From: Afipia sp.
GTDB lineage: Bacteria; Pseudomonadota; Alphaproteobacteria; Rhizobiales; Xanthobacteraceae
NCBI GenBank assembly: GCA_016201045.1
Contig: JACQDM010000010.1
Span: 124,001 to 188,000, forward strand
Direction of reading: 5' to 3'
DNA length: 64,000 nt
The position numbers and the translations under genes were made by a program. Positions 27,846-38,842 of the stretch are shown here, piece after piece (within the stretch, counting starts at the first letter, position 1; every line of letters starts with the position of its first letter). The notes under the pieces were generated by a model. That model worked only from the letters and a program-made list of their open reading frames with translations. It did no database searches and was not told the origin of the DNA.

Positions 27846-28010
27846 TTATTGCGCCGGCCCCATCACGATTTCAGCGAGCGGCGGCGAAAACATCGCGGCC
27901 TTGTCGCTGCCTGCGTCCGGCTCCTTGCAATCGGCGGCCTGTGCGCCGCCGTTTAGGATCAAGAATAAAATCGCAGCGCTTGCGAAGAGCAATCTCGTGT
28001 CGAATTTCAT
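27846..28010 (-). CDS. 54-residue putative secreted small protein
   Basis: An ATG at 28010 opens a 54-codon frame. The first part is a clear signal peptide (MKFDTRLLFASAAILFLILN, then GGAQA/ADC), followed by a ~30-residue mature region starting ADCKEPDAGSDKAAMFSPPL with a single Cys. The stop TAA is followed at once by the Shine-Dalgarno of the 120-residue membrane protein, which favours a real upstream gene of a two-gene operon. The mature part is short for a folded protein, so the gene may be a C-terminally truncated relative of a longer protein. No family recognised. Confidence 0.55.
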   Translation of the reverse strand: MKFDTRLLFASAAILFLILNGGAQAADCKEPDAGSDKAAMFSPPLAEIVMGPAQ

Positions 28011-28201
28011 CGCCGCCGATCCGCCATTCTACCGATGAGACAATGAAACCGCGCCGCTTGTCGATGATGATTCAGCGGGCAGCGCATGTTCACTATTTGC
28101 GCTTGCCCGCAGCAGCGTGAAGCGTAGCATTTTTCTCGCAGGCCCATGTCGCGGCCATCTAAGGCGCAAGCCCGAACCCGCCGTGCATCCGCCTACAACA
28201 G

Positions 28202-28225
28202 CCCCACTGGGTCAATCCAGTGGGG
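28202..28225. terminator. Perfect 9-bp stem-loop, probable terminator
   Basis: CCCCACTGG (28202-28210), loop GTCAAT, CCAGTGGGG (28217-28225). Rightward it is followed by TTTGCTT, a weak U-tract. Leftward it lies 13 bases after the stop of the 48-residue gene at the end of the pyruvate dehydrogenase cluster and could end that transcript. The surrounding 28011-28238 contains nothing else I can assign. A small RNA on the plus strand ending here is possible but unsupported. Confidence 0.5.
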
Positions 28226-28238
28226 TTTGCTTATGCAA

Positions 28239-28385
28239 TCACCAGCTTTTATGACGGTGCGCGGAGATGTCGGTGATGTCGCGCGCGTTGTATTGGCGCT
28301 CCAGCATGACATAGGCCGTGCCGGCGACCGCTGCGACGAGAAGCGCAGTCAACACAACGGCGCAGATGTCACGCACGCGGCTCAT
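28239..28385 (-). CDS. 48-residue putative single-span membrane protein
   Basis: An ATG at 28385 opens 48 codons: a short basic start (MSRVRDICAVV), one hydrophobic helix (VVLTALLVAAVAGTAYVML) and a polar tail ERQYNARDITDISAHRHKSW. It begins 31 bases after the lpd stop on the same strand, with a G-rich but non-canonical ribosome site. Position suggests it is the last gene of the pyruvate dehydrogenase transcript, closed by the stem-loop at 28202-28225. Too short for family recognition; could be a chance frame, but topology and placement favour a gene. Confidence 0.5.
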   Translation of the reverse strand: MSRVRDICAVVLTALLVAAVAGTAYVMLERQYNARDITDISAHRHKSW

Positions 28386-28416
28386 CCGAAATTGCCCCGC
28401 CCCAATCCCGATCCCG

Positions 28417-29835
28417 TCACATATTGAGCACGCGCCCGTAGGCGTCGAGAACGGCTTCCTTCATTGTTTCCGAAATCGTCGGATGCGGGAAGATAGTGTG
28501 GAACAATTCTTCCTCGGTGGTTTCCAGATTCATCGCAACCACGAAGCCCTGAATCAGCTCCGTGACTTCCGCGCCGACCATGTGAGCGCCGAGCAGCTGT
28601 CCCGTTTTCTTGTCGAAGATAACTTTCACCATGCCCTGATCTTCGCCCTGCGCGATGGCCTTGCCGTTGCCGACGAACGGGAAGCGGCCGACGCGCACGT
28701 CCTTGCCCTGCTCTTTCGCCTTCGCTTCGGTGAGACCGACAGATGCTATTTGAGGGTGACAATAAGTGCAGCCGGGGATCAGCGTCTTGTCCATCGGATG
28801 CGGATGCATGCCCTTGATGGCCTCGACGCAGATGATGCCTTCGTGTTCGGCCTTGTGTGCGAGCATCGGCGGGCCTGCGACATCGCCGATGGCGTAAATG
28901 CCTTGAACATTGGTCTTGCCGTAAGCGTCGATGACGATGCAGCCGCGATCCGTCTTCACGCCGAGTTTTTCGAGGCCGAAGCCTTCGATATTTCCGACGA
29001 TGCCGACGGCCGAAATCACGCGGTCGACCTCCATCGTCACGGGTTTCTTGCCGTCGTCGATGGTGGCAATGACGCTGTCGGATTTCTTCTCCAGTTTGGT
29101 GACTTTGGTGTTGGCGAGAACCTTGATTCCCTGCTTCTCGAATTGCTTGCGCGCGAAGCCAGCGATCTCGGCATCCTCGACGGGAAGAATCTGAGGCAGC
29201 ACTTCGACCACCGTCACCTCCGCGCCCATTGTGCGATAGAACGACGCGAACTCGATGCCGATGGCGCCGGAACCGACAACCAGCAATGACTTCGGCATCT
29301 TGTCCGGATTCATCGCCTCGAAATACGTCCACACCAGTTTTTTGTCGGGCTCCAGTCCGGGCAGCACGCGCGGCCGCGCGCCGGTCGCGACGATGATATG
29401 TTTCGCACTGTAGCTGCCCTCGCCCAGCGAACCTTTCGGCGCTTCGGCCTGCGATTTCTTGACGGTGAATTTTCCGCCGCCGTCGAGCATCGCTTCGCCC
29501 CAGATGATTTGAATTTTGTTCTTCTTCATCAGGAATTCGACGCCGCCGTTCAGCCGCTTCACCACGCCGCGCGAGCGCTCGATCACGGCCTTCGGATCGA
29601 AAGAGACTTTCTCCGCCGACAAGCCGTAATCCTTGGCGTGTTGCATGTAGTGAAAGATTTCCGCCGAACGCAGCAGCGCCTTGGTCGGGATGCAGCCCCA
29701 GTTGTTGCAGATACCGCCGAGATACGCCTTCTCCACGATGGCCGTCTTGAAACCGAGTTGCGCCGCGCGGATCGCCGTGACGTAACCGCCGGGGCCGGAG
29801 CCGATCACCACGACGTCGAAGGATGTGTCAGCCAT
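28417..29835 (-). CDS. lpdA: Dihydrolipoyl dehydrogenase (E3)
   Basis: 472 residues. E3 reoxidises the lipoyl groups of the pyruvate dehydrogenase complex with FAD and NAD. The FAD-binding loop is VVVIGSGPGGYVTAIRAAQL. The redox disulfide lies in GGICNNWGCIPTKALLRS (Cys ~43 and ~48). The NAD loop is VVGSGAIGIEFASFY, and the C-terminal His-Glu pair is in TIFPHPTISETMKEA. The start overlaps the end of a small membrane-protein gene by eight bases. Genome position after pdhC assigns it to PDH and not to another 2-oxoacid complex. Confidence 0.96.
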   Translation of the reverse strand: MADTSFDVVVIGSGPGGYVTAIRAAQLGFKTAIVEKAYLGGICNNWGCIPTKALLRSAEIFHYMQHAKDYGLSAEKVSFDPKAVIERSRGVVKRLNGGVEFLMKKNKIQIIWGEAMLDGGGKFTVKKSQAEAPKGSLGEGSYSAKHIIVATGARPRVLPGLEPDKKLVWTYFEAMNPDKMPKSLLVVGSGAIGIEFASFYRTMGAEVTVVEVLPQILPVEDAEIAGFARKQFEKQGIKVLANTKVTKLEKKSDSVIATIDDGKKPVTMEVDRVISAVGIVGNIEGFGLEKLGVKTDRGCIVIDAYGKTNVQGIYAIGDVAGPPMLAHKAEHEGIICVEAIKGMHPHPMDKTLIPGCTYCHPQIASVGLTEAKAKEQGKDVRVGRFPFVGNGKAIAQGEDQGMVKVIFDKKTGQLLGAHMVGAEVTELIQGFVVAMNLETTEEELFHTIFPHPTISETMKEAVLDAYGRVLNM

Positions 29836-30265
29836 GACTGGTCTTTCCGGTTTCGGTTCGCGTTACGAATTGATGGAGCACGATCCAGGGCACGATCAGC
29901 GTGAGAATGATCGGCAAAATAACCTGCAGCAATTCCTGAATATCGCGTTCGCGGATGTCATGGAACTCGCGGACGGAAAATTCCGACCATTTGACGTAGG
30001 CCGCGAAAATCACGAACGCGCCGAGCGGTAGTGCACCCGCGATATTCACGGCCCGCGCGGTGCCCTTCCAGAAGATCGCGACGGACAGCGCGATCAGCGC
30101 GACCGCGCTGAACACCGGGATGTAAACGAAGCCGAGAACCTTGGTCATCGAACAGGACAGCCCCTCGCCGGTACATGGCCGCGCGATATCGGCGGCATAC
30201 GCAAACAGATACGCAGCGCCGAGGCCGAATGCGCAGGCCAGAAGGATGGCGGCAAACCGGCGCAT
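29828..30265 (-). CDS. Hypothetical membrane protein inside the PDH operon
   Basis: 145 residues. Four hydrophobic segments: LLACAFGLGAAYLFAYAAD at the N-terminus, VLGFVYIPVFSAVALIALSV, AVNIAGALPLGAFVIFAAYV and LLQVILPIILTLIVPWIVLH. Two Cys lie in the first loop (RPCTGEGLSCS). I do not recognise the family. It starts 13 bases after the pdhC stop and overlaps lpd by eight bases, so it is translated within the PDH transcript. A link between a membrane protein and PDH is unexplained; it could be a passenger. Confidence 0.72.
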   Translation of the reverse strand: MRRFAAILLACAFGLGAAYLFAYAADIARPCTGEGLSCSMTKVLGFVYIPVFSAVALIALSVAIFWKGTARAVNIAGALPLGAFVIFAAYVKWSEFSVREFHDIRERDIQELLQVILPIILTLIVPWIVLHQFVTRTETGKTSHG

Positions 30266-30278
30266 CGTCGCTCCCGGC

Positions 30279-31619
30279 TCACACCACCATCAACACGGGA
30301 TTTTCGATCAGCGCCCTGAACGCGGCAAGCAACTGCGCACCGAGCGCGCCGTCCATCGCGCGGTGATCGCAGGTCAGCGTCACGCTCATCATGTTGGCGA
30401 TCTCGATCTTGCCGTGACGCACGACCGGGCGCTCCTCGCTGATGCCGACCGCAAGGATCGACGACTGCGGCGGGTTGATCACGGCGGTGAATTGCTTGAT
30501 GCCGTACATGCCGAGATTCGACACGGCGGTGGAGCCGCCCTGATATTCGTCGGGCTTGAGCTTGCGGGCTTTGGCGCGCGCGGCGAGATCCTTCATCTCG
30601 GCGGAGATCTGCGAAACCGTCTTGATATGCGCGTTGCGGATGATCGGCGTGATGAGGCCGGTCGGGATGGAAACTGCGACCGATACGTCCGAGACCTTGT
30701 GATGCAGCATCGCCTCATCGGTCCATGACACGTTGGCATCCGGCACGCGCTGCAGCGCCATCGCCAGCGCCTTGATGACGAAGTCGTTGACCGAGAGCTT
30801 GTAGGCGGGCTTGCCCTCTTTGTCCTTGGGGGCTGCGGCGTTGATCTCCTCACGCGCGGCGACGAGCTTGCCGATGTCGCAATCCGCCGTGAGATAATAT
30901 TGCGGAATGTCGCGATCCGATGCCGACAATCTTTGAGCAATCGTCTTGCGCATGGAGTCATGGGGTATGGCTTCGTAAGTGCCGTCCTTGAACAGCGCGC
31001 GGATCTGCTTGTCGCTCGGCCCGATTGCCGGAGCGGAGGCACTACCCGCTGCGGGCGCTTTCAGTCCGCCGCCGGATTTCGCGCCTTCGACATCCTTCGC
31101 GACCACGCGGCCATGCGGCCCTGTGCCGTTGATGCGCGCGATTTCGATGCCGGCGTCTTTGGCGAGACGCCGTGCGAGCGGAGATGAGAATGTGCGCGTG
31201 CCGCCATTCGCCGCCGCAACGCTTGCAGCGATGTTGCCGCCTTTGTAGGCCGTGGCTAAAGCAGGCGACGGTTTCACTGCAGGTGTGGGTGATGCAGCAG
31301 GCGCAGCGGCCTTGGGTGCATCGGCTTTCGGAGCCGGCGCGGATGCAGCGCCCGCTCCTGCCGACTTCACGTCCTCGCCGTCGGCCGCGAGCACCGCGAT
31401 CACATTGTTGACGGGAACGTCAGCCGTGCCCGCGGGCACCAGAATTTTCGCAAGCGTACCTTCATCGACGGCTTCGACTTCCATCGTCGCCTTGTCGGTT
31501 TCGATTTCGGCGATCACGTCGCCCGACTTGACCTTGTCGCCTTCCTTCTTGAGCCACTTTGCGAGGTTGCCCTTCTCCATCGTTGGCGACAGCGCGGGCA
31601 TCAGGATGTTGATCGGCAT
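30279..31619 (-). CDS. pdhC: Dihydrolipoamide acetyltransferase (PDH E2)
   Basis: 446 residues. One N-terminal lipoyl domain with lipoyl-Lys ~43 in [13 protein letters not shown], an Ala/Pro linker, a peripheral-subunit-binding domain ([19 protein letters not shown], ~145-180), and the catalytic domain ending with [12 protein letters not shown] containing the active His and Asp. It transfers acetyl from lipoate to CoA at the core of the PDH complex. The start lies nine bases from the pdhB stop. Its first ~50 residues are nearly identical to those of the pdhB lipoyl domain, implying a recent duplication or gene conversion. Confidence 0.96.
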   Translation of the reverse strand: MPINILMPALSPTMEKGNLAKWLKKEGDKVKSGDVIAEIETDKATMEVEAVDEGTLAKILVPAGTADVPVNNVIAVLAADGEDVKSAGAGAASAPAPKADAPKAAAPAASPTPAVKPSPALATAYKGGNIAASVAAANGGTRTFSSPLARRLAKDAGIEIARINGTGPHGRVVAKDVEGAKSGGGLKAPAAGSASAPAIGPSDKQIRALFKDGTYEAIPHDSMRKTIAQRLSASDRDIPQYYLTADCDIGKLVAAREEINAAAPKDKEGKPAYKLSVNDFVIKALAMALQRVPDANVSWTDEAMLHHKVSDVSVAVSIPTGLITPIIRNAHIKTVSQISAEMKDLAARAKARKLKPDEYQGGSTAVSNLGMYGIKQFTAVINPPQSSILAVGISEERPVVRHGKIEIANMMSVTLTCDHRAMDGALGAQLLAAFRALIENPVLMVV

Positions 31620-31628
31620 GGCGCGCCC

Positions 31629-33035
31629 TCAGCGATACGAGACGGCTTTGGCGGCGGCAACCACCTCGGCGACGCTCGGCAGCGCGAGCTTTTCCAGATT
31701 GGCCGCATACGGCATCGGCACGTCCTTACCCGAAACGCGCGCAACCGGCGCATCGAGATAGTCGAACGCATGCTCCATCAGGCGCGCGGCGATTTCCGCG
31801 CCGACGCCCGACTGTTGCCAGCCTTCCTCGACAACGACGCAGCGTCCGGTCTTTTTCACGGAGTTGATGATCGTCTCATTGTCCATCGGACGAATGGTGC
31901 GCAAATCGATCACTTCCGCTTCGATATTCTCCTTCGCCAGTTCCTCCGCGGCCTTCAGCGCGTAGGACATGCCGTTCGACCACGCGACCAGCGTCACGTG
32001 ACTGCCGGGACGCACGATACGCGCCTTGCCGATGGGAACAACGTAGTCGTCGAGCTTCGGCACGTCGCCGGTGTGACCGTAAAGAATTTCGTTTTCGAGA
32101 AAGATCACCGGGTTCGGATCGCGGATCGCCGCTTTCAGCAATCCCTTCGCGTCGGCCGCCGAATACGGTGCGACGACTTTCAATCCCGGAATCTGCGAAT
32201 ACCACGCCGAATAATCCTGGCTGTGCTGTGCACCGACACGCGCGGCCGCACCGTTGGGTCCACGGAACACAATGGAGCAACCCATCTGTCCGCCGGACAT
32301 GTAAAGCGTTTTCGCGGCCGAGTTGATGATGTGGTCGATGGCCTGCATCGCGAAGTTAAACGTCATGAACTCGACGATGGGCTTCAGTCCTGCCATCGCG
32401 GCACCGACACCGACGCCGGCGAAACCGTGTTCGGTGATCGGCGTGTCGATGACGCGCTTGGCGCCGAATTCCTGCAACAATCCCTGCGTCACCTTGTACG
32501 CGCCCTGATATTCGGCGACTTCTTCGCCCATCACGAACACGTCGCCGTCGCGGCGCATCTCCTCGGCCATCGCGTCGCGCAGCGCTTCGCGCACCGTCAT
32601 CTTCACCATCGCAGTGCCGGGCGGCACTTCGGGATCGGGCTCGACCGGAGCTGCAGGCGCTGTAACAGGCTTCGGATCGAAAATCTGCGGCTTGCCCTCG
32701 CCGACCGGCGCACGCGATTCCGCGACTTCCTCGGATACAGGCGCTGCCTTCTTCGGCGCGGCGGGAGCCTTGCCGAGATCGGCCGCGCTTTCGCCGTCGG
32801 CAAGAATGGTCGCAATCGGCGTGTTCACCGCGACGTCGTTCGTTCCTTCAGCAACGAGAATCTTGCCGAGCGTGCCCTCGTCGGTCGCCTCGACTTCCAT
32901 CGTCGCCTTGTCGGTTTCGATTTCGGCGATCACGTCGCCGGACTTGATCTGCTCGCCTTCCTTCTTGAGCCATTTGGCGAGATTGCCCTTCTCCATCGTC
33001 GGCGACAGCGCGGGCATGAGAATCTGGATCGGCAT
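31629..33035 (-). CDS. pdhB: Pyruvate dehydrogenase E1 beta with N-terminal lipoyl domain
   Basis: 468 residues, ~130 longer than a plain E1-beta. Residues 1-80 are a lipoyl domain (Lys ~43 in [10 protein letters not shown]). A Pro/Ala linker follows, then the transketolase-like E1-beta ([35 protein letters not shown], and the C-terminal swivel ending near [15 protein letters not shown]). The fusion is characteristic of alphaproteobacterial PDH. With pdhA it decarboxylates pyruvate using thiamine diphosphate. pdhA ends 15 bases upstream and pdhC begins nine bases downstream. Confidence 0.96.
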   Translation of the reverse strand: MPIQILMPALSPTMEKGNLAKWLKKEGEQIKSGDVIAEIETDKATMEVEATDEGTLGKILVAEGTNDVAVNTPIATILADGESAADLGKAPAAPKKAAPVSEEVAESRAPVGEGKPQIFDPKPVTAPAAPVEPDPEVPPGTAMVKMTVREALRDAMAEEMRRDGDVFVMGEEVAEYQGAYKVTQGLLQEFGAKRVIDTPITEHGFAGVGVGAAMAGLKPIVEFMTFNFAMQAIDHIINSAAKTLYMSGGQMGCSIVFRGPNGAAARVGAQHSQDYSAWYSQIPGLKVVAPYSAADAKGLLKAAIRDPNPVIFLENEILYGHTGDVPKLDDYVVPIGKARIVRPGSHVTLVAWSNGMSYALKAAEELAKENIEAEVIDLRTIRPMDNETIINSVKKTGRCVVVEEGWQQSGVGAEIAARLMEHAFDYLDAPVARVSGKDVPMPYAANLEKLALPSVAEVVAAAKAVSYR

Positions 33036-33050
33036 GGTCGCTTCGCCCTC

Positions 33051-34073
33051 TTATCGGTAAATGTCGGTGTAAAGCTCCGACACGTCGGGCTCAGGCGTAT
33101 TCTGCGCAAAATCGGCAGAGGCATTGACAATGTCGCGCACCTCGGCGTCGATCTTCTTCAAATCCGCTTCGGATACTTTCTGCTCGAGCAGACGATTGCG
33201 CACCTGTTCGATCGGGTCCTGATCGTGACGCACCTTGTCCACTTCCTCGCGCGTCCGGTATTTCGCGGGGTCCGACATCGAGTGGCCGCGATAGCGGTAG
33301 GTCTGCATTTCGAGAATGAACGGACCGTTGCCGTCGCGGCACCATTTCACCGCGCGGTCGGCCGCAGCCTTCACTGCGCGCACGTCCATGCCATCGACCT
33401 GCTCGCCGGGAATGTTGAACGACACGCCGCGCTTGGAGAAATCCGTCTGAGCGGATGAGCGCGTGACAGACGTGCCCATCGCGTAGCGGTTGTTCTCGAC
33501 GACATAAATTACCGGGAGCTTCCACAGCTCCGCCATGTTGAAGCTCTCGTAGACCTGTCCCTGATTGGCCGCGCCATCGCCGAAGTAGGCCAGCGAAACG
33601 TGATCGTTGCCGCGATAGTTGTTGGCGAAAGCCAATCCGGTGCCGAGCGACACCTGCGCGCCGACGATGCCGTGTCCGCCGAAAAACTGCTTCTCCTTGC
33701 TGAACATATGCATGGAGCCGCCCTTGCCTTTCGACAATCCGGCGGCGCGGCCCGTGAGTTCGGCCATCACGCCATTGGCGTCCATGCCGGCGGCGAGCAT
33801 GTGCCCGTGATCGCGATACCCTGTGATGACCTGATCGCCGCTCTTCACCGCCATCTGCATGCCGACGACGATGGCTTCCTGGCCGATATACAAATGGCAG
33901 AAGCCGCCGATTGCGCCCATGCCGTACAGCTGACCGGCCTTTTCCTCGAACCGCCTGATCAGCATCATCTCACGAAACGCGTGCAGGTCTTCGTCCTTGG
34001 TGAAGGAGAGCTTGGCAACGTTACGGGTGCCGTTGCCTGCTTCTTGTGCGGCGGGTTTCTTCGCGAGGGCCAT
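33051..34073 (-). CDS. pdhA: Pyruvate dehydrogenase E1 alpha
   Basis: 340 residues. The thiamine-diphosphate motif GDGAANQGQVYESFNMAELW is present, and the regulatory loop YRYRGHSMSDP is typical of mitochondrial and alphaproteobacterial E1-alpha. It begins the operon pdhA-pdhB-pdhC-(membrane protein)-lpd. The 165 bases upstream, up to the ftsB-like gene, hold no gene and probably the operon promoter. Confidence 0.97.
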   Translation of the reverse strand: MALAKKPAAQEAGNGTRNVAKLSFTKDEDLHAFREMMLIRRFEEKAGQLYGMGAIGGFCHLYIGQEAIVVGMQMAVKSGDQVITGYRDHGHMLAAGMDANGVMAELTGRAAGLSKGKGGSMHMFSKEKQFFGGHGIVGAQVSLGTGLAFANNYRGNDHVSLAYFGDGAANQGQVYESFNMAELWKLPVIYVVENNRYAMGTSVTRSSAQTDFSKRGVSFNIPGEQVDGMDVRAVKAAADRAVKWCRDGNGPFILEMQTYRYRGHSMSDPAKYRTREEVDKVRHDQDPIEQVRNRLLEQKVSEADLKKIDAEVRDIVNASADFAQNTPEPDVSELYTDIYR

Positions 34074-34238
34074 GAGCGATCCGGGTCAGAGAACTTTCAG
34101 TCTGTGTACCTCAACTCGCATTGGCAAGGAAGGATTGCGTGCCGCGACCCGATGCGCAGCCTTTTGCAGCGCAAAAGCGCGAAACTTTTGCGACCGAAAT
34201 CACATGATTTTTGAAATTTGCAGCCCGGACGCGAAGCG

Positions 34239-34562
34239 TCAGTGCGGGTCCAGCATCTTCACCAGATCGCGCGCGTCGACATAGTCCAACTGATAACGCG
34301 CCCGCTCGTCCAGCATGTCGGGATCGACGCTTGTGGATCGCAACAACGCGACGCGCTTGTCGGTCGCCACACGCTCGGATTTCAACCGAGCCAGTTCCGC
34401 CGTGAGCGTGACGATTTCCTGATCGAGTTCGGCGCGCGCGTTGAGGCCGTATTTGCCGCTGTACGCATTGACGAAGAAATAGCCGATGATCGCGGCGGCC
34501 ATTGCATAGAACGCAAGGCCGGTCATGATGGCTTTGAGGCGAACACGCGATACCATGCCCAC
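34239..34562 (-). CDS. FtsB/DivIC-type septum formation initiator
   Basis: 107 residues. A short cytoplasmic start, one membrane helix (MTGLAFYAMAAAIIGYFFVN) and a periplasmic coiled coil (LDQEIVTLTAELARLKSERV) with the small C-terminal motif ending VDARDLVKMLDPH. This is the DivIC/FtsB fold, the divisome subunit that pairs with FtsL and FtsQ. Placement between eno and pdhA is usual for alphaproteobacteria (ftsB follows eno in many proteobacteria). A CoA-transferase gene intervenes here. Confidence 0.88.
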   Translation of the reverse strand: MGMVSRVRLKAIMTGLAFYAMAAAIIGYFFVNAYSGKYGLNARAELDQEIVTLTAELARLKSERVATDKRVALLRSTSVDPDMLDERARYQLDYVDARDLVKMLDPH

Positions 34563-34602
34563 TTAATGCGGCATGGCGGTTAACGCGGCGTTAGCGACTC
34601 AC

Positions 34603-35736
34603 TCATTTGCCTTTCGCAAACACGTCGTCGTTGTGCTGCCCAAGTTTCGGCGCGCCGGAATGCGGATGCGGACGCTTGCCGTCGAACGAGATCGGCAAAC
34701 CCACCACCGGCAAATCGCTGCCCGGCAATGTGCGCAGAATATCGATCGCCTTGAATTGCTCGGTCTCCTGCAATTCCGCAATCGTGTTGACCGGCTGGCT
34801 CGGCACGCCGGCTTTCTCGAACAGTGCAATCCATTCCGCACGCGGCTTGGTTTTCAGAACAGGGACCATCAGCGCGATGAGCGCATCGCGATTGTCGAGC
34901 CGGGCACGGCCCTTTGCGAACCGCTCGTCGGTGTTCCATTCAGGACGGCCCATCACAACCGCGCATTTGTGAAACAGGCGATCGTATCCTGCCGCGATCA
35001 CCAGCGGCTTGTCGGCGGTCTCGAACACCTGATACGGCACGATGGTCGGCGTCGCGGCACCCGTGCGGTTCGAAAGCTCCTGCGTGATGTGGTAGCTCGC
35101 CAACGATGTATCGACCCACGACGCGGCGCTGTCGAGCAACGAGGTGTCGACCATGCATCCCTTGCCGGTGATGTGGCGCTGTTGAAGTGCGGCCAGCGCG
35201 CCGATCACGCACCATTGCGCCGTTGCCTTGTCGTTGATCGCCGGCGCGCAGAATGTCGGCGGGTCTTCATGACGGCCAGTCTGCATCATCACGCCTGAGA
35301 ACGCCTGCAGCAGCGGATCGAAGCCTGGCGACTTCGACAACGGGCCTTTCGGACCGAATGCCCAGACCGAGCAGTAGATCAGCCGCGGATTGACCTTCAT
35401 CAGATCGTCCGGCCCGACGCCAAGCTCGCTGACCACGCCCGCGCGAAGATTCTGAATCAGAATGTCGGCATCACGCACCAGCGTCTTGAGCTTCTCGACA
35501 TCGGCGGCGTTCTTCATGTCGAGCGTCACCGAGCGCTTGTTGCGGTTGGTGACGTGAAACATGATCGATGAGTCGTCGATGAAGGGCGGACCCCAGCCGC
35601 GCGCGTCGTCGCCGCCGTCCGGCTTTTCCACCTTGATGACGTCCGCGCCCATGTCGGCCATGATCGCGCCCGCAACCGGACCGGCCAGAGCCTGTCCGAT
35701 CTCGATGACCTTGATGCCGGAAAGTGGACCCATCAT
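34603..35736 (-). CDS. Family III CoA-transferase (CaiB/BaiF/Frc type)
   Basis: 377 residues, cytoplasmic. The N-terminal GIKVIEIGQALAGPVAGAIM and DVIKVEKPDGGDDARGWGPP are the family signature. The likely nucleophile is Asp ~169 in INDKATAQW, aligned by the following GALAALQQRHITGKG block. These enzymes move CoA between carboxylic acids without a free intermediate, and many are mis-annotated as racemases. Substrate unknown; no acyl-CoA pathway genes flank it. It lies 17 bases after eno on the same strand. The start could be either of two consecutive ATGs. Confidence 0.9.
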   Translation of the reverse strand: MMGPLSGIKVIEIGQALAGPVAGAIMADMGADVIKVEKPDGGDDARGWGPPFIDDSSIMFHVTNRNKRSVTLDMKNAADVEKLKTLVRDADILIQNLRAGVVSELGVGPDDLMKVNPRLIYCSVWAFGPKGPLSKSPGFDPLLQAFSGVMMQTGRHEDPPTFCAPAINDKATAQWCVIGALAALQQRHITGKGCMVDTSLLDSAASWVDTSLASYHITQELSNRTGAATPTIVPYQVFETADKPLVIAAGYDRLFHKCAVVMGRPEWNTDERFAKGRARLDNRDALIALMVPVLKTKPRAEWIALFEKAGVPSQPVNTIAELQETEQFKAIDILRTLPGSDLPVVGLPISFDGKRPHPHSGAPKLGQHNDDVFAKGK

Positions 35737-35753
35737 GCGTCAGCCTGTTCTTC

Positions 35754-37121
<1,368 letters not shown>

Positions 37122-37175
37122 TCAAGCGCGTGACGCGGGCTTTTGAATTCGGTATCAGCAGGCAACGGAGACACT

Positions 37176-37652
37176 ATGGCAAAAAAGTCCGCGAAAACGC
37201 CCGCCAGACCCGCGCTGCAACTCGGCCATCGGGTGCGCGCGCCATCCTCGCCCGAGACCGCCAAACTCGATCGCGTTCCGAACCCGCATGCCGACACCGA
37301 TTACCTCGTGCGTTTCGTCGCGCCGGAATTCACCACACTTTGCCCGATCACCGGCCAGCCGGATTTCGCGCATCTTGTGATCGACTACGCGCCGGGCCAG
37401 TGGCTGGTCGAATCCAAATCGCTGAAACTCTACCTCGGCAGCTTCCGCAATCACGGCGGCTTTCACGAAGCCTGCACACTCGATATCGGCAAGCGTGTTG
37501 CCAAAGAGATCAAACCGAAATGGCTGCGCATCGGCGGCTACTGGTATCCGCGGGGCGGTATGCCCATCGACGTGTTCTGGCAGACCGGCAAATTGCCGGG
37601 CGGACTGTGGGTGCCGGATCAGGGCGTCGCCCCGTACAGGGCGCGCGGTTAG
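37176..37652 (+). CDS. queF: NADPH-dependent 7-cyano-7-deazaguanine reductase
   Basis: 158 residues. QueF reduces preQ0 to preQ1 in queuosine synthesis for tRNA. The signature [20 protein letters not shown] is complete, and the catalytic Cys lies in [10 protein letters not shown]. Size indicates the single-domain type I enzyme. GGAGA eight bases before ATG at 37176 fixes the start; an in-frame extension upstream (11 residues) is rejected. It converges on the MFS carrier, whose stop overlaps its own by four bases. Other queuosine genes are not in the window. Confidence 0.95.
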   Translation: MAKKSAKTPARPALQLGHRVRAPSSPETAKLDRVPNPHADTDYLVRFVAPEFTTLCPITGQPDFAHLVIDYAPGQWLVESKSLKLYLGSFRNHGGFHEACTLDIGKRVAKEIKPKWLRIGGYWYPRGGMPIDVFWQTGKLPGGLWVPDQGVAPYRARG

Positions 37653-38833
37653 AAGTCCACCATCTCATCGACCTCGCCGGGCTTACGATGAAGCATCTGC
37701 GCGGCGATGATGCCCAGCGCGAGAATAGCGACCGCACTCAACAGCAGCGTCGCGAATTTCCCAAGATGGTGCAGTTCATAGCCATAAACGATGGGGCCGA
37801 CCGCCTGCCCCAGAAAAAAGAAGAATGCATGCAGCGACAGCGCGGACGCTCGGGCTTCCGGTGCAAGATCGCTGGAGAAAACCTGAAGCGATCCGTGCAG
37901 CGAATAAAATCCCCAGCCCATCAGCAAGAGTGAAATCGCCTGCACTTCCCATCGTGGCCCGAAGGCGACGATGACGAATTGAATCGCGACCACCGCCGCA
38001 CCACCGATCATCAGAGACTTCGATCCGAACTTCGGCAACATGCGCGAGACGCTCATCGTATAGAGCAAACCTCCGACCGCGAACGCGGCAATGACGATGC
38101 CGGGGATCGACGCGCGCGTCTCGCCGAGTTCAAACAGAAATGCCGCGACGAATGAAAACAGCCCAAGCACCAGCGCGCCTTCGACGAACACGGCCGTGAA
38201 GCATACGCGCGCATTCGGATTGGCGATGATGGTGCGATAGCCGTCCTTCAGCGCAGCCAAACTCATACCGCTCGGCTTGGACACAATGCCGCCGCGCCGC
38301 AAACCAACAAGAACCACGCCCGATGCGGCGACGATGATCGCGCCCAGCACCGAGAGCACGCCGCGCCAGCCGAGAAAATCCGCGATGATACCCGACGCCG
38401 TCGCGCCGAGGAGATTGCCGCTCATCGCGCCTGCCAGCACGCGGCCGAGCGCGACCTGGCGCTGCGCGGTCGGCACCAAATCGCTGGCGAGACCCATCGC
38501 GATTGGGAATGTGCCGCCGGCGGCAATGCCGACGAGAATACGCGAGACAAACAGCATCTGAAACGACGTTGCGATGGCGCCGAGCCACGACGCCACGCCC
38601 AACAGCGCGAGGCACAGGATCATCAGCCGCGCCTTGCCGTAGATGTCGGCGATCGCGCCTAATATTGGCTGCGCGAACGCGAACGACAGTGCAACTGCGG
38701 ACGACAGGCTCGCGGCGGTCGCAACCGTCACGGCGAAATCGCCGGCGACCAGCGGCAATACCGGGTCCATCGAACGCGACGACAGAGCGGCTGCAAAGGT
38801 TGTGGCCGCGATGACGTTGAGAATGGGGAGCAT
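37649..38833 (-). CDS. MFS transporter
   Basis: 394 residues from ATG 38833. Twelve predicted membrane helices in two halves; the first begins [20 protein letters not shown]. The loop between helices 2 and 3 reads [20 protein letters not shown], the MFS motif A. The frame stays open 28 codons upstream, but that stretch is the translated palindromic repeat at 38843-38923, so it is not part of the gene. Substrate unknown; relatives are often labelled arabinose-efflux-like. Confidence 0.88.
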   Translation of the reverse strand: MLPILNVIAATTFAAALSSRSMDPVLPLVAGDFAVTVATAASLSSAVALSFAFAQPILGAIADIYGKARLMILCLALLGVASWLGAIATSFQMLFVSRILVGIAAGGTFPIAMGLASDLVPTAQRQVALGRVLAGAMSGNLLGATASGIIADFLGWRGVLSVLGAIIVAASGVVLVGLRRGGIVSKPSGMSLAALKDGYRTIIANPNARVCFTAVFVEGALVLGLFSFVAAFLFELGETRASIPGIVIAAFAVGGLLYTMSVSRMLPKFGSKSLMIGGAAVVAIQFVIVAFGPRWEVQAISLLLMGWGFYSLHGSLQVFSSDLAPEARASALSLHAFFFFLGQAVGPIVYGYELHHLGKFATLLLSAVAILALGIIAAQMLHRKPGEVDEMVDF

Positions 38834-38842
38834 GCCTATCGA

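Noticed and set aside
28080-28230. Possible small RNA ending at the CCCCACTGG stem-loop
   Set aside because: No promoter or known RNA pattern (tmRNA, 6S, SRP, tRNA) recognised, so only the hairpin is recorded.
31770-33458. 562-codon plus-strand open frame over pdhB/pdhA
   Set aside because: Antisense to two clear PDH subunits; no family resemblance.
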